Shown one piece after another: positions 50,667-56,672 of a stretch of 64,000 bases of DNA. The DNA is from Bacillus rubiinfantis (lineage in GTDB: Bacteria > Bacillota > Bacilli > Bacillales > Cytobacillaceae), in contig CCFE01000024.1 of the NCBI GenBank assembly GCA_000752035.1, positions 434,001 through 498,000 of the forward strand, given 5' to 3'. The translations under genes and the position numbers were made by a program. Numbering within the stretch: the stretch's first letter is position 1; each line of letters starts with the position of its first letter. Below the pieces are notes generated by a model. It searched no databases. It was given only the letters and a program-made list of their open reading frames with translations, and had not been told where the DNA came from.

Positions 50667-50695
50667 TTCACCTAGAATGATTTTTTTTGTATAAT
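50667..50695 (+). promoter_or_regulatory. Probable promoter of the ecsA-hit intergenic transcript
   Basis: TTCACC (50667-50672), 17-base spacer, TATAAT (50690-50695); predicted start about 50702. Divergent from ecsA, whose own promoter must lie in the same short region. Confidence 0.6.
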
Positions 50696-50768
50696 CCTCT
50701 GCTAAACGGACATGATAATTTATGAAGGGGAAATACACTTGATGAGAAACATCATTTCAATCTTGAAA

Positions 50769-51039
50769 TGAGGTGTTTGTCAAAGACAATATCCTTTCAG
50801 CCAAGTAGCTTCACAAAAATGCTTCATAATAAGGAGATGGTTGTATTGTACAATGTACAGTCAGACCATTATCAGTTCAATCAACACCACTAGTATATCG
50901 TTAAAAAACGAAAAAAATGAGGTGTTTACCGCAGACATCTTCTGTTTTTAAAGGTTTGTACCGATAAAAACAATTAGGGGATGGTTAGCTTGAACAATGT
51001 TTCTTTTAGCAAACACTACATTAACAAATGAGGTGTTTA
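50769..51039 (+). repeat. Three direct repeats ATGAGGTGTTT within the intergenic RNA
   Basis: Copies at 50769-50779, 50917-50927 and 51029-51039, about 110-150 bases apart; two of the three continue with [GA]TCAAAGA. Each forms the 3' arm of a local hairpin. The GAGGTG core is Shine-Dalgarno-like. Confidence 0.75.
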
Positions 51040-51094
51040 TCAAAGAACATAATCCTGAATTGAAAGCAGAATGAAGCAGTTCCCCTTCATCAGG

Positions 51095-51130
51095 GCGGGA
51101 TTCCATGCGAATCCTGCTCTTTTCTTTTTG
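51095..51130 (+). terminator. Terminator of the intergenic RNA
   Basis: GCGGGATTC-CATGC-GAATCCTGC (one G-U) followed by TCTTTTCTTTTT; it lies 60 bases before the hit start, so the upstream RNA is separate from the hit message. Confidence 0.85.
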
Positions 51131-51192
51131 GTTGCCATGATTGTATGGTAAAATATGTAGAAAAGACAAATAAAGAAAGGTTGTGGCAATCA

Positions 51193-51612
51193 ATGAGTGA
51201 TTGTATTTTTTGTAAAATAGTCAAAGGAGAAATCCCCGCCGCAAAAGTTTTTGAAAATGAGCATGTACTAGCCTTTTTGGATATCAGTCAAGTAACAAAA
51301 GGACATACGCTAGTCATTCCCAAGGTACATAAGGAAAACCTCTATGAATTAACGCCGGAAATTTCCAGGAATATTTTCGAAGTTGTCCCAACAATTGCTA
51401 ACGCCTTAAAAACTGAATTCAATCCAGTTGGTTTAAACGCAATTAATAATAATGGCGAGAAAGCTGGTCAATCGGTATTCCATTTTCACCTTCACTTAAT
51501 TCCACGATACGGAAACGGGGATGGCTTCGGGGCTGTTTGGAAAAACAACCAAAGTGATTACACATCTGCGAAGCTATCCGAGATTGCAGCCAGTATTTCT
51601 AAACATCTATAA
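51193..51612 (+). CDS. hit: HIT-family nucleotide-binding protein Hit
   Basis: 139 residues. CIFCKIVKGEIPAAKVFENE at the start (zinc-type cysteines) and histidine triad SVFHFHLHLIPR near the C-terminus. HIT proteins hydrolyse adenosine phosphoramidates or dinucleoside polyphosphates. ATG 51193 follows AAAGGTTG; the frame extends upstream into the terminator region without a ribosome site. Divergent from ecsA as in B. subtilis. Confidence 0.94.
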   Translation: MSDCIFCKIVKGEIPAAKVFENEHVLAFLDISQVTKGHTLVIPKVHKENLYELTPEISRNIFEVVPTIANALKTEFNPVGLNAINNNGEKAGQSVFHFHLHLIPRYGNGDGFGAVWKNNQSDYTSAKLSEIAASISKHL

Positions 51613-51642
51613 TTTTCTATTAATTTTTTGAAAATTATATCT

Positions 51643-51671
51643 TTATCGCGATAATATTCATATGCTATAAT
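51643..51671 (+). promoter_or_regulatory. Probable promoter of trpP
   Basis: Extended -10 TGCTATAAT (-10 hexamer at 51666-51671) with a weak -35 TTATCG (51643-51648) at 17 bases. The implied leader of about 70 nt contains the TRAP site. Confidence 0.55.
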
Positions 51672-51724
51672 GAGATTAAGTTTTTCGCTCTAGGCAATTA
51701 GCGCACTGGAGGAAGAACAAAGTT

Positions 51725-51747
51725 TAGCAGAGTAGAGGAGAGATGAG
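51725..51747 (+). promoter_or_regulatory. TRAP-binding site over the trpP ribosome site
   Basis: TAG or GAG triplets at 51725, 51730, 51735, 51740 and 51745, exactly five bases apart (NAG plus two-base spacers), as in TRAP RNA targets, with further UAG/GAG triplets at 51691, 51699 and 51709. The run covers the GAGGAGAG ribosome site, so tryptophan-bound TRAP should block trpP translation, as known for B. subtilis trpP. Confidence 0.82.
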
Positions 51748-51749
51748 AA

Positions 51750-52277
51750 TTGAATACGAAAAACCTAGTCATTTTAGCCTTATTAGCAGGAATTGGGGTT
51801 GTCTTGCACACTGTGATGCCAAGTTTCTTAGGCATTAAACCAGACATGATGCTGGCAATGATGTTTTTAGGAATCGTCTTGATACCGGAAATCAAAAGTG
51901 TTTTGATGCTAGCGATTGTCACTGGAATTTTATCTGGGATTACCACTAATTTTCCTGGAGGAACAATTCCAAATATGATTGACAAACCAATTACTGCCCT
52001 TGTCTTCTTTGGTTTATTTTTAGCTTTGAAGAAATACCGCAACTCACTTATTAATGTTGGTATTTTAGCAGCGGTAGGCACACTGGTATCTGGAACGGTC
52101 TTCCTAACTGCCGCCTATTTTCTTGTAGGTTTGCCAGGTCCTTTTGCTGCATTGTTCGCAGGAGGAGTCTTACCAGCTATGGCGCTCAATGCTATTGTTA
52201 TGGTAATTGTCTATCCGATTGCACAATCTATCTTCAAAAGGTCGAACATATCCTCGGCTTCCGCGATTGAAAAATAA
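51750..52277 (+). CDS. trpP: Tryptophan transporter TrpP (YhaG)
   Basis: 175 residues with about five membrane helices; MNTKNLVILALLAGIGVVLH, IKPDMMLAMMFL and TTNFPGGTIPNMIDKP are TrpP-like. It imports tryptophan. Start is TTG at 51750, seven bases after GAGGAGAG; the ATG at 51743 is in another frame. Control by TRAP at the ribosome site. Position between hit and hpr matches B. subtilis, but serC and yhaH are missing here. Confidence 0.92.
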   Translation: MNTKNLVILALLAGIGVVLHTVMPSFLGIKPDMMLAMMFLGIVLIPEIKSVLMLAIVTGILSGITTNFPGGTIPNMIDKPITALVFFGLFLALKKYRNSLINVGILAAVGTLVSGTVFLTAAYFLVGLPGPFAALFAGGVLPAMALNAIVMVIVYPIAQSIFKRSNISSASAIEK

Positions 52278-52290
52278 TCGTTAGCAGCCA

Positions 52291-52321
52291 AAGAAAAGAA
52301 CCCTTTAAGGGTTCTTTTCTT
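52291..52321. terminator. Bidirectional terminator, trpP / 52343-52534
   Basis: AAGAAAAGAACCC and GGGTTCTTTTCTT around a 5-base loop, between converging genes. Confidence 0.9.
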
Positions 52322-52342
52322 AAATTAATTTTATTTTGATTA

Positions 52343-52534
52343 TTATGAAAATAACGAAAAAAATAACGCGATAAGCAGGCAGATTCCTCCACCACAAGCA
52401 AGTACAACAGCTCTATTCTTTAATACTTGTTTCGGCGGATATACTCCAGGTCTTTTCACAGCTATTAAAACTTTACCTGATACAGCAAATAGAAAAAAAC
52501 ATAAGATAAAAAAGAATATGGTCAGAAATTTCAT
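52343..52534 (-). CDS. Small two-helix membrane protein, unknown
   Basis: 63 residues: membrane helix FLTIFFFILCFFLFAVSGKV, a short basic loop with KRPGVYPPKQVLKNRA, and a second helix VVLACGGGICLLIALFF. I do not recognise it. ATG 52534 is preceded by AGGGGGAC; the frame opens nine codons further without a better site. It occupies the position where B. subtilis has yhaH, but does not resemble that protein as I remember it. Confidence 0.65.
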   Translation of the reverse strand: MKFLTIFFFILCFFLFAVSGKVLIAVKRPGVYPPKQVLKNRAVVLACGGGICLLIALFFSLFS

Positions 52535-52646
52535 TACCTGTCCCCCTGCAAGGTTTTTCAATCAATAAAGGTAATAAAATTATATGATTGAATTCACTTT
52601 TCTATGAACAAGTCATAAGCTTAAGAAAAGTAGTGTAGAGAATTAC

Positions 52647-52700
52647 ATAAAGTGAACCTTCCATCAGTGGGGTTTTTACTGCCCGTTGAAGCGGGATAAA
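52647..52700. repeat. Structured dispersed repeat, short form
   Basis: ATAAAGTGAACCTTCCATCAGTGGGG joined to TTTTTACTGCCCG-TTGAAG-CGGGATAAA. Its left part matches one end of the repeat at 36018-36210 (minus strand) and its right part the other end, as if about 130 internal bases were missing. Contains the hairpin CCCG-TTGAAG-CGGG (52682-52695). It lies 112 bases upstream of hpr. Confidence 0.7.
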
Positions 52701-52811
52701 TAATTTCAATATAAAAAATTACCAATTTCTAAAAATTTTGTGAATTAATATCTTTATTAATCTTTATTTTATTGGCATAATGATAGTAGAGAATAAAAAA
52801 GTAGGTGAAAA

Positions 52812-53393
52812 ATGGGGATGACAGAGAAACAATATTCGGTAAAGGAAGCGATGCTTTTTAGCCAAAGAATTGCACAACTAAGTAAGGCTTTATGGAAATC
52901 AATTGAAAAGGACTGGCAGCAATGGATTAAACCATTTGATTTAAACATTAACGAGCACCATATCCTTTGGATTGCCTATCATTTAAACGGTGCCTCTATT
53001 TCTGATGTTGCTAAGTTTGGGGTTATGCATGTCTCCACAGCTTTTAATTTTTCTAAAAAATTAGAAGAAAGGGGGTTGCTGAAATTTTCTAAAAAGGAAA
53101 ATGACAAGCGGAACACCTACATTCAGCTCACTCCCGAAGGTGAACAAGTTTTATTACAACTAATGGAAACCTATAAACCCGATGAGAACGCTGTCTTTTC
53201 TGGTGCCTTACCGCTAAGAGATCTTTATGGGAAATTTCCTGAAATCATCGAGATGATGGCGATTGTCCGCAATATTTATGGTGATGACTTCATGGAAATT
53301 TTCGAACGCTGTTTTAATAATATTGAAAGTGGATTTGTGGAAGAAAATGGAACACTTAAAAAACAGGAAAAATCTGAACAAGAACTTGCTTAA
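52812..53393 (+). CDS. hpr: MarR-type transition-state regulator Hpr (ScoC)
   Basis: 193 residues. MarR winged helix-turn-helix with ASISDVAKFGVMHVSTAFNFSKKLEERGLL and wing KENDKRNTYIQLT; Hpr-specific N-terminus (EAMLFSQRIAQLSKALWKSIEKDWQQWI). Represses extracellular protease, sporulation and other stationary-phase genes in B. subtilis. AGGTG before ATG 52812. A dispersed repeat lies in the upstream region. Converges with yhaI with eight bases between stops. Confidence 0.94.
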   Translation: MGMTEKQYSVKEAMLFSQRIAQLSKALWKSIEKDWQQWIKPFDLNINEHHILWIAYHLNGASISDVAKFGVMHVSTAFNFSKKLEERGLLKFSKKENDKRNTYIQLTPEGEQVLLQLMETYKPDENAVFSGALPLRDLYGKFPEIIEMMAIVRNIYGDDFMEIFERCFNNIESGFVEENGTLKKQEKSEQELA

Positions 53394-53401
53394 ACAAAAC
53401 T

Positions 53402-53740
53402 TTATAGATATTTTGCAAATTCTTGAAAAAGCGGTCCATATAAGTTTTGGGTCAAACACGCATGGACAACTTCATTTAAGTTTAATCTTACGGGTAAGGC
53501 AGCTTTTAATTCAGCAAAAAGCGGATGGAAATGCACAAATCCTTCCGCTTTTTGTTCTGCAAACTTTTCGTTCAGATGATCACATATAGACAAAAAGTGT
53601 TCCATTTCTTGTCTGGATAGGCCACTTTCAACAATTAGCCGATAAAACTCTAACTTTGGATTCCGTATCAGTTCTAATAAAAGTTTTTGATGAAATTCTA
53701 ATAATTGAATTTTATTGATCAATATTTGAATCTCGCTCAT
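53402..53740 (-). CDS. yhaI: YhaI (DUF1878) protein
   Basis: 112 residues, soluble, helical: IQLLEFHQKLLLELIR, VESGLSRQEMEHFLSICDHL, FHPLFAELKAAL. I recognise the Bacillus YhaI family; function unknown. Adjacent to hpr as in B. subtilis. Confidence 0.82.
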   Translation of the reverse strand: MSEIQILINKIQLLEFHQKLLLELIRNPKLEFYRLIVESGLSRQEMEHFLSICDHLNEKFAEQKAEGFVHFHPLFAELKAALPVRLNLNEVVHACLTQNLYGPLFQEFAKYL

Positions 53741-53922
53741 ATATTTCCCTCATTCCCAAGCTTTCTTGACCATTTATACAATTTTCTACTGAGATATCTA
53801 AATTTATTTATTAAATTGAAACGTTAATCAAAAGGCTACAAACCTACTATATTATTATGACTATCTTTTTTTCTAAATATTTGGTATCTTATAAAGGATA
53901 CCATGTCAGGGGGAGGGAATCC

Positions 53923-54105
53923 ATGATGATCTCCATTTTTATTGTTTTTGCCATATTTATTTTATTTTATGTAAATAAAATGACTAGCTCACTTTGTATT
54001 CAAAGGGAAATTCCCGAAGAACGACAGCATAAGGTATTTCGGACGATAAATGTGCTGATTACCATTCTGTTAGTCTCATCTTACCTGGAAATATTATATA
54101 CATAA
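53923..54105 (+). CDS. Small two-helix membrane protein, unknown
   Basis: 60 residues: helix MMISIFIVFAIFILFYV, a polar stretch with TSSLCIQREIPEERQHK, second helix TINVLITILLVSSYLEIL. The frame is open from 53857, but GGGGGAGGG before the tandem ATGs at 53923 and 53926 fixes the start. No family recognised. Converges with the YjcZ-like gene and shares its terminator. Confidence 0.6.
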   Translation: MMISIFIVFAIFILFYVNKMTSSLCIQREIPEERQHKVFRTINVLITILLVSSYLEILYT

Positions 54106-54137
54106 CTTGACCCCTTTCCACGGTTCGAAAAGTAATC

Positions 54138-54165
54138 AAGCGATGAGAATAATCTCATCGCTTTT
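54138..54165. terminator. Bidirectional terminator
   Basis: AAGCGATGAGA-ATAA-TCTCATCGCTT, perfect 11-bp stem between the small membrane protein and the YjcZ-like gene. Confidence 0.75.
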
Positions 54166-54169
54166 AAGA

Positions 54170-54262
54170 TTACCAAATCCAAGCAGCCCCTACAATAATT
54201 AATAAAATGAAGAGGACTACGATTAACGCAAAACCTGCTCCGTATCCACCTGTTGCAGTCAT
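54170..54262 (-). CDS. YjcZ-family sporulation peptide
   Basis: 30-residue hydrophobic peptide: MTATGGYGAGFALIVVLFIL then LIIVGAAWIW. The GYGAGFALIVVLFILLIIVG core is the YjcZ signature; such peptides are made in sporulation in many Bacillaceae, function unclear. AAGGAGG seven bases before the ATG. Too short for routine gene calling but well supported. Confidence 0.88.
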   Translation of the reverse strand: MTATGGYGAGFALIVVLFILLIIVGAAWIW

Positions 54263-54399
54263 GATATAACCTCCTTTTTATTTTTCTACCACATACTATT
54301 CATGCTGTTTCCTTTTCGCCTAGGCCGTTTGCTTATTTTTTGTGAAAAGTTATTCTTAGATTTACGAAATTTTTAACATAATAATTATAAGTTTAGTTT

Positions 54400-54427
54400 T
54401 TGCAGTCATACCAATTTATGTTATAGT
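54400..54427 (+). promoter_or_regulatory. SigA promoter of prsA
   Basis: TTGCAG (54400-54405), 16-base spacer, extended -10 TGTTATAGT (hexamer 54422-54427); leader of about 45 nt before prsA. Confidence 0.7.
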
Positions 54428-54481
54428 AAAGAATATGGACAAGCGCCCATAAGAATTTACGATGTAGGAGAGATTTAGAAC

Positions 54482-55357
54482 ATGAAAAAATGGATGTTAG
54501 CCTTATCATTGGCTGGAGGGGTACTTGCGTTAAGCGCATGTAATCAATCTGGTTCTGAAACAATAGCGGAGACTAAAGCGGGGAATGTTACACAAGAAGA
54601 TCTATATAAAGTGATGAAAGACAAAGTTGGTGACCAAGCATTACAACAACTCGTCTACGAGAAAGTCCTTTCTGAAAAATACAAAGTGACAGATAAAGAT
54701 GTCGATGCTAAAGTAAAACAATTAAAAGAGGATCTTGGTGCTAATTTTGAAACAGCACTTGCTCAATATGGCTACAAAAATGAAGATGATTTAAAAAGCA
54801 CTTTGAAACTTGGTATGCTACAAGAAAAAGCAGCCATGAAGGATATTAAAGTAACCGACAAAGAGTTAAAAGAATACTACGAAAATTATAAACCAGATAT
54901 TACAGTTCGCCACATTTTGTTAAAAGATGAAAAAACAGCAAATAGTGTTAAAAAGCAGCTCGACTCTGGCAAAAAGTTTGAAGACGTTGCCAAAAAAGAA
55001 TCAACTGATACAGCTTCTGCCCAAAACGGCGGCGACCTTGGTGTGATTAACAACCAAAATGCTGACCAGTACGATTCAGACTTCATTAAAGCTGCTTATG
55101 CATTAAAAGTTAATGAAGTTAGTGCACCAGTAAAAACGCAATTTGGTTATCATATTATCCAAGTAACCGAGAAAAAAGAGAAAAAATCTTTTGATGAAAT
55201 GAAAAAAGACCTTGAATATGAAGTAAAATCGAAAAAATTAACAAATGAAGATATAAGTAAAGCTATGGAACGGGAACTAAAAGACGCTGGTGTCAAGATT
55301 AACGATAAAGATCTAAAAGATGCGTTAAAAACAAATACTTCTACAGCTGCACAATAA
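54482..55357 (+). CDS. prsA: Foldase lipoprotein PrsA
   Basis: 291 residues: lipoprotein signal with lipobox LSAC (Cys20), an N-terminal SurA-like helical part, the parvulin peptidyl-prolyl isomerase domain (about 139-230: VRHILLKDEKTA, FEDVAKKESTD, GGDLGVIN, FGYHIIQVTEK) and a Lys-rich C-terminus. PrsA is lipid-anchored outside the membrane and helps secreted proteins fold. TAGGAGAG precedes the ATG. Own promoter and terminator. Confidence 0.95.
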   Translation: MKKWMLALSLAGGVLALSACNQSGSETIAETKAGNVTQEDLYKVMKDKVGDQALQQLVYEKVLSEKYKVTDKDVDAKVKQLKEDLGANFETALAQYGYKNEDDLKSTLKLGMLQEKAAMKDIKVTDKELKEYYENYKPDITVRHILLKDEKTANSVKKQLDSGKKFEDVAKKESTDTASAQNGGDLGVINNQNADQYDSDFIKAAYALKVNEVSAPVKTQFGYHIIQVTEKKEKKSFDEMKKDLEYEVKSKKLTNEDISKAMERELKDAGVKINDKDLKDALKTNTSTAAQ

Positions 55358-55365
55358 GAGCTTTT

Positions 55366-55391
55366 AAAAAGCGCCCTAACCGGGCGCTTTT
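55366..55391. terminator. Bidirectional terminator, prsA / yhaL
   Basis: AAAAAGCGCCC-TAACC-GGGCGCTTTT between converging genes. Confidence 0.9.
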
Positions 55392-55572
55392 ACTCTTCGT
55401 GCGCTTTTAAGCGTAATCCCTTTTCTTGTTCGAGCCGTTTCATATAGATTTCGCCTTCTTGTTCAATATTCTCCATTTCCATTAGCCGCTCTTCCCTGCC
55501 AGTTTTAATCGCCATAAACGCACTAATTATAATACCAGCCATTACGAAATATATCCAAATTGGAATTGTCAC
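55390..55572 (-). CDS. yhaL: YhaL-family sporulation protein
   Basis: 60 residues: one N-terminal membrane helix (IPIWIYFVMAGIIISAFMAIK) and a charged cytoplasmic tail with EERLMEMENIEQEGEIYMKRLE, typical of YhaL. Reported as sporulation-related in B. subtilis, role unknown. Start GTG 55572 after GAGGGGG. Confidence 0.85.
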   Translation of the reverse strand: MTIPIWIYFVMAGIIISAFMAIKTGREERLMEMENIEQEGEIYMKRLEQEKGLRLKAHEE

Positions 55573-55650
55573 ATCCTGTTCCCCCTCAAATAGTGGTTGT
55601 CCACATTTTTGTTATCATCATAATATGCAGACTAACTAGAATTCATGACA

Positions 55651-55680
55651 AAAAAAGAGACAACCGGTTAGGTTACCTCT
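55651..55680 (-). terminator. Terminator after yhaM
   Basis: Minus strand AGAGGTAACC-TAA-CCGGTTGTCTCT with G-U pairs, followed by TTTTTTT. Confidence 0.75.
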
Positions 55681-56623
55681 ATTTGTGAAAGACAGGCTTA
55701 TAAAATGAGCGATTATCTAAAGCAAAAATCCGCTCGGTAAATTCACCTGGGTTAACTCGCTCTAATGCCCTGTCGAGCATATTCATTTTTGCATCCAAAT
55801 TATCAATATAATGAAGGATTTCCGCCTCTTTTATTAAAGGTGGCTTCGGACTACCCCATTCCGCTTTACCGTGGTGACTGAGCACAAGATGCTGGAGGAT
55901 AAGTACCTCTTCACTGTCAATTCCCAATTCTTCAGCTGCTTTCCCAATTTCATTCACCATTATGGTAATATGTCCAAGTAAGTTCCCTTCTAGTGTATAG
56001 ACTGTCGAGACAGGTCCAGACAGCTCGATTACCTTGCCCATATCATGAAGGATAATTCCCGCATAAAGGAGATCCTTATCAAGACTTGGGTAAAGCTCGA
56101 CAATTGCCTTGGCTAAGTCAAGCATACTAACAACATGATAGCTTAAACCGGAAATAAACTCATGATGATTTTTAGTCGCTGCTGGGTATTCCAAGAATGC
56201 CTTTTGATGTTTTTTTATCAAATGACGTGTAATTCTTTGGATATTGGGGTTTTTCATTTCAAAAATATATTGCGTCAGCTTTCCCACCATCTCTTCTTGA
56301 CTAAGCGGCGCTCTTTCAAGAAAATCGTCGATCTTCACCCCATCCACCGGTACTGCACGGCGAATTTGCCGAATTTTTAATTGACTTTTGCCGCGGTAAT
56401 TTTGTACATCACCATTGATTTTGACAATTGTCTGTGCAGCATACAGCTTTTCATCTTCTTCTCCCACGTCCCAAAGCTTGGCTTCAATTTCACCACTTTT
56501 ATCTTGGAGAATTAACGTTAAGAATGGTTTACCGTTACTTGCGATTCCTTTATTTGCACTCTTAATGAAAAAAAACAATTCTATTTGTTCACCAACATCA
56601 TGATATGCGATTCCTTTAGCCAA
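55679..56623 (-). CDS. yhaM: 3'-5' exoribonuclease YhaM
   Basis: 314 residues: N-terminal OB fold (FFIKSANKGIASNGKPFLTLILQDKSGEIEAKLWD in two stretches), then an HD domain with LHDMGKV and HHGK metal ligands. Degrades RNA from the 3' end, Mn-dependent. Synteny with yhaN/yhaO. Confidence 0.94.
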   Translation of the reverse strand: MAKGIAYHDVGEQIELFFFIKSANKGIASNGKPFLTLILQDKSGEIEAKLWDVGEEDEKLYAAQTIVKINGDVQNYRGKSQLKIRQIRRAVPVDGVKIDDFLERAPLSQEEMVGKLTQYIFEMKNPNIQRITRHLIKKHQKAFLEYPAATKNHHEFISGLSYHVVSMLDLAKAIVELYPSLDKDLLYAGIILHDMGKVIELSGPVSTVYTLEGNLLGHITIMVNEIGKAAEELGIDSEEVLILQHLVLSHHGKAEWGSPKPPLIKEAEILHYIDNLDAKMNMLDRALERVNPGEFTERIFALDNRSFYKPVFHK

Positions 56624-56672
56624 CTTCTTCTCACCCTTCCTCTTTACTAGTATAACATATCGGGCTATAAGC

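Larger units (their letters stand above)
50702..51130 (+). ncRNA. Candidate structured RNA between ecsA and hit
   Basis: About 429 nt, bounded by a SigA-like promoter and an intrinsic terminator. ATGAAGGGGAA (50722-50732) is exactly complementary to TTCCCCTTCAT (51080-51090), closing the whole unit. Inside, the sequence ATGAGGTGTTT occurs three times (50769, 50917 and 51029), each preceded by its own complement (AAACAT..CATTTCAA at 50748-50760, AACACC at 50883-50888, AAACAC..CATT at 51011-51022), giving three similar hairpins. Between them are three very short frames with TTG starts. I do not recognise a known RNA family. It could be a regulatory RNA or a leader coding small peptides; the promoter-terminator frame makes a discrete transcript likely. 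Confidence 0.6.

Noticed and set aside
50769..50892. A 41-codon plus-strand frame starting MRCLSKTISF at the first ATGAGGTGTTT repeat, with shorter relatives at the other two repeats
   Set aside because: The ATGs lack ribosome-binding sequence; the shared MRCL start is explained by the hairpin repeat itself.
50948..51193. An 81-codon minus-strand frame across the ecsA-hit intergenic region
   Set aside because: No ribosome site, no recognisable family, and it runs through the terminator and the repeated hairpins of the plus-strand transcript.
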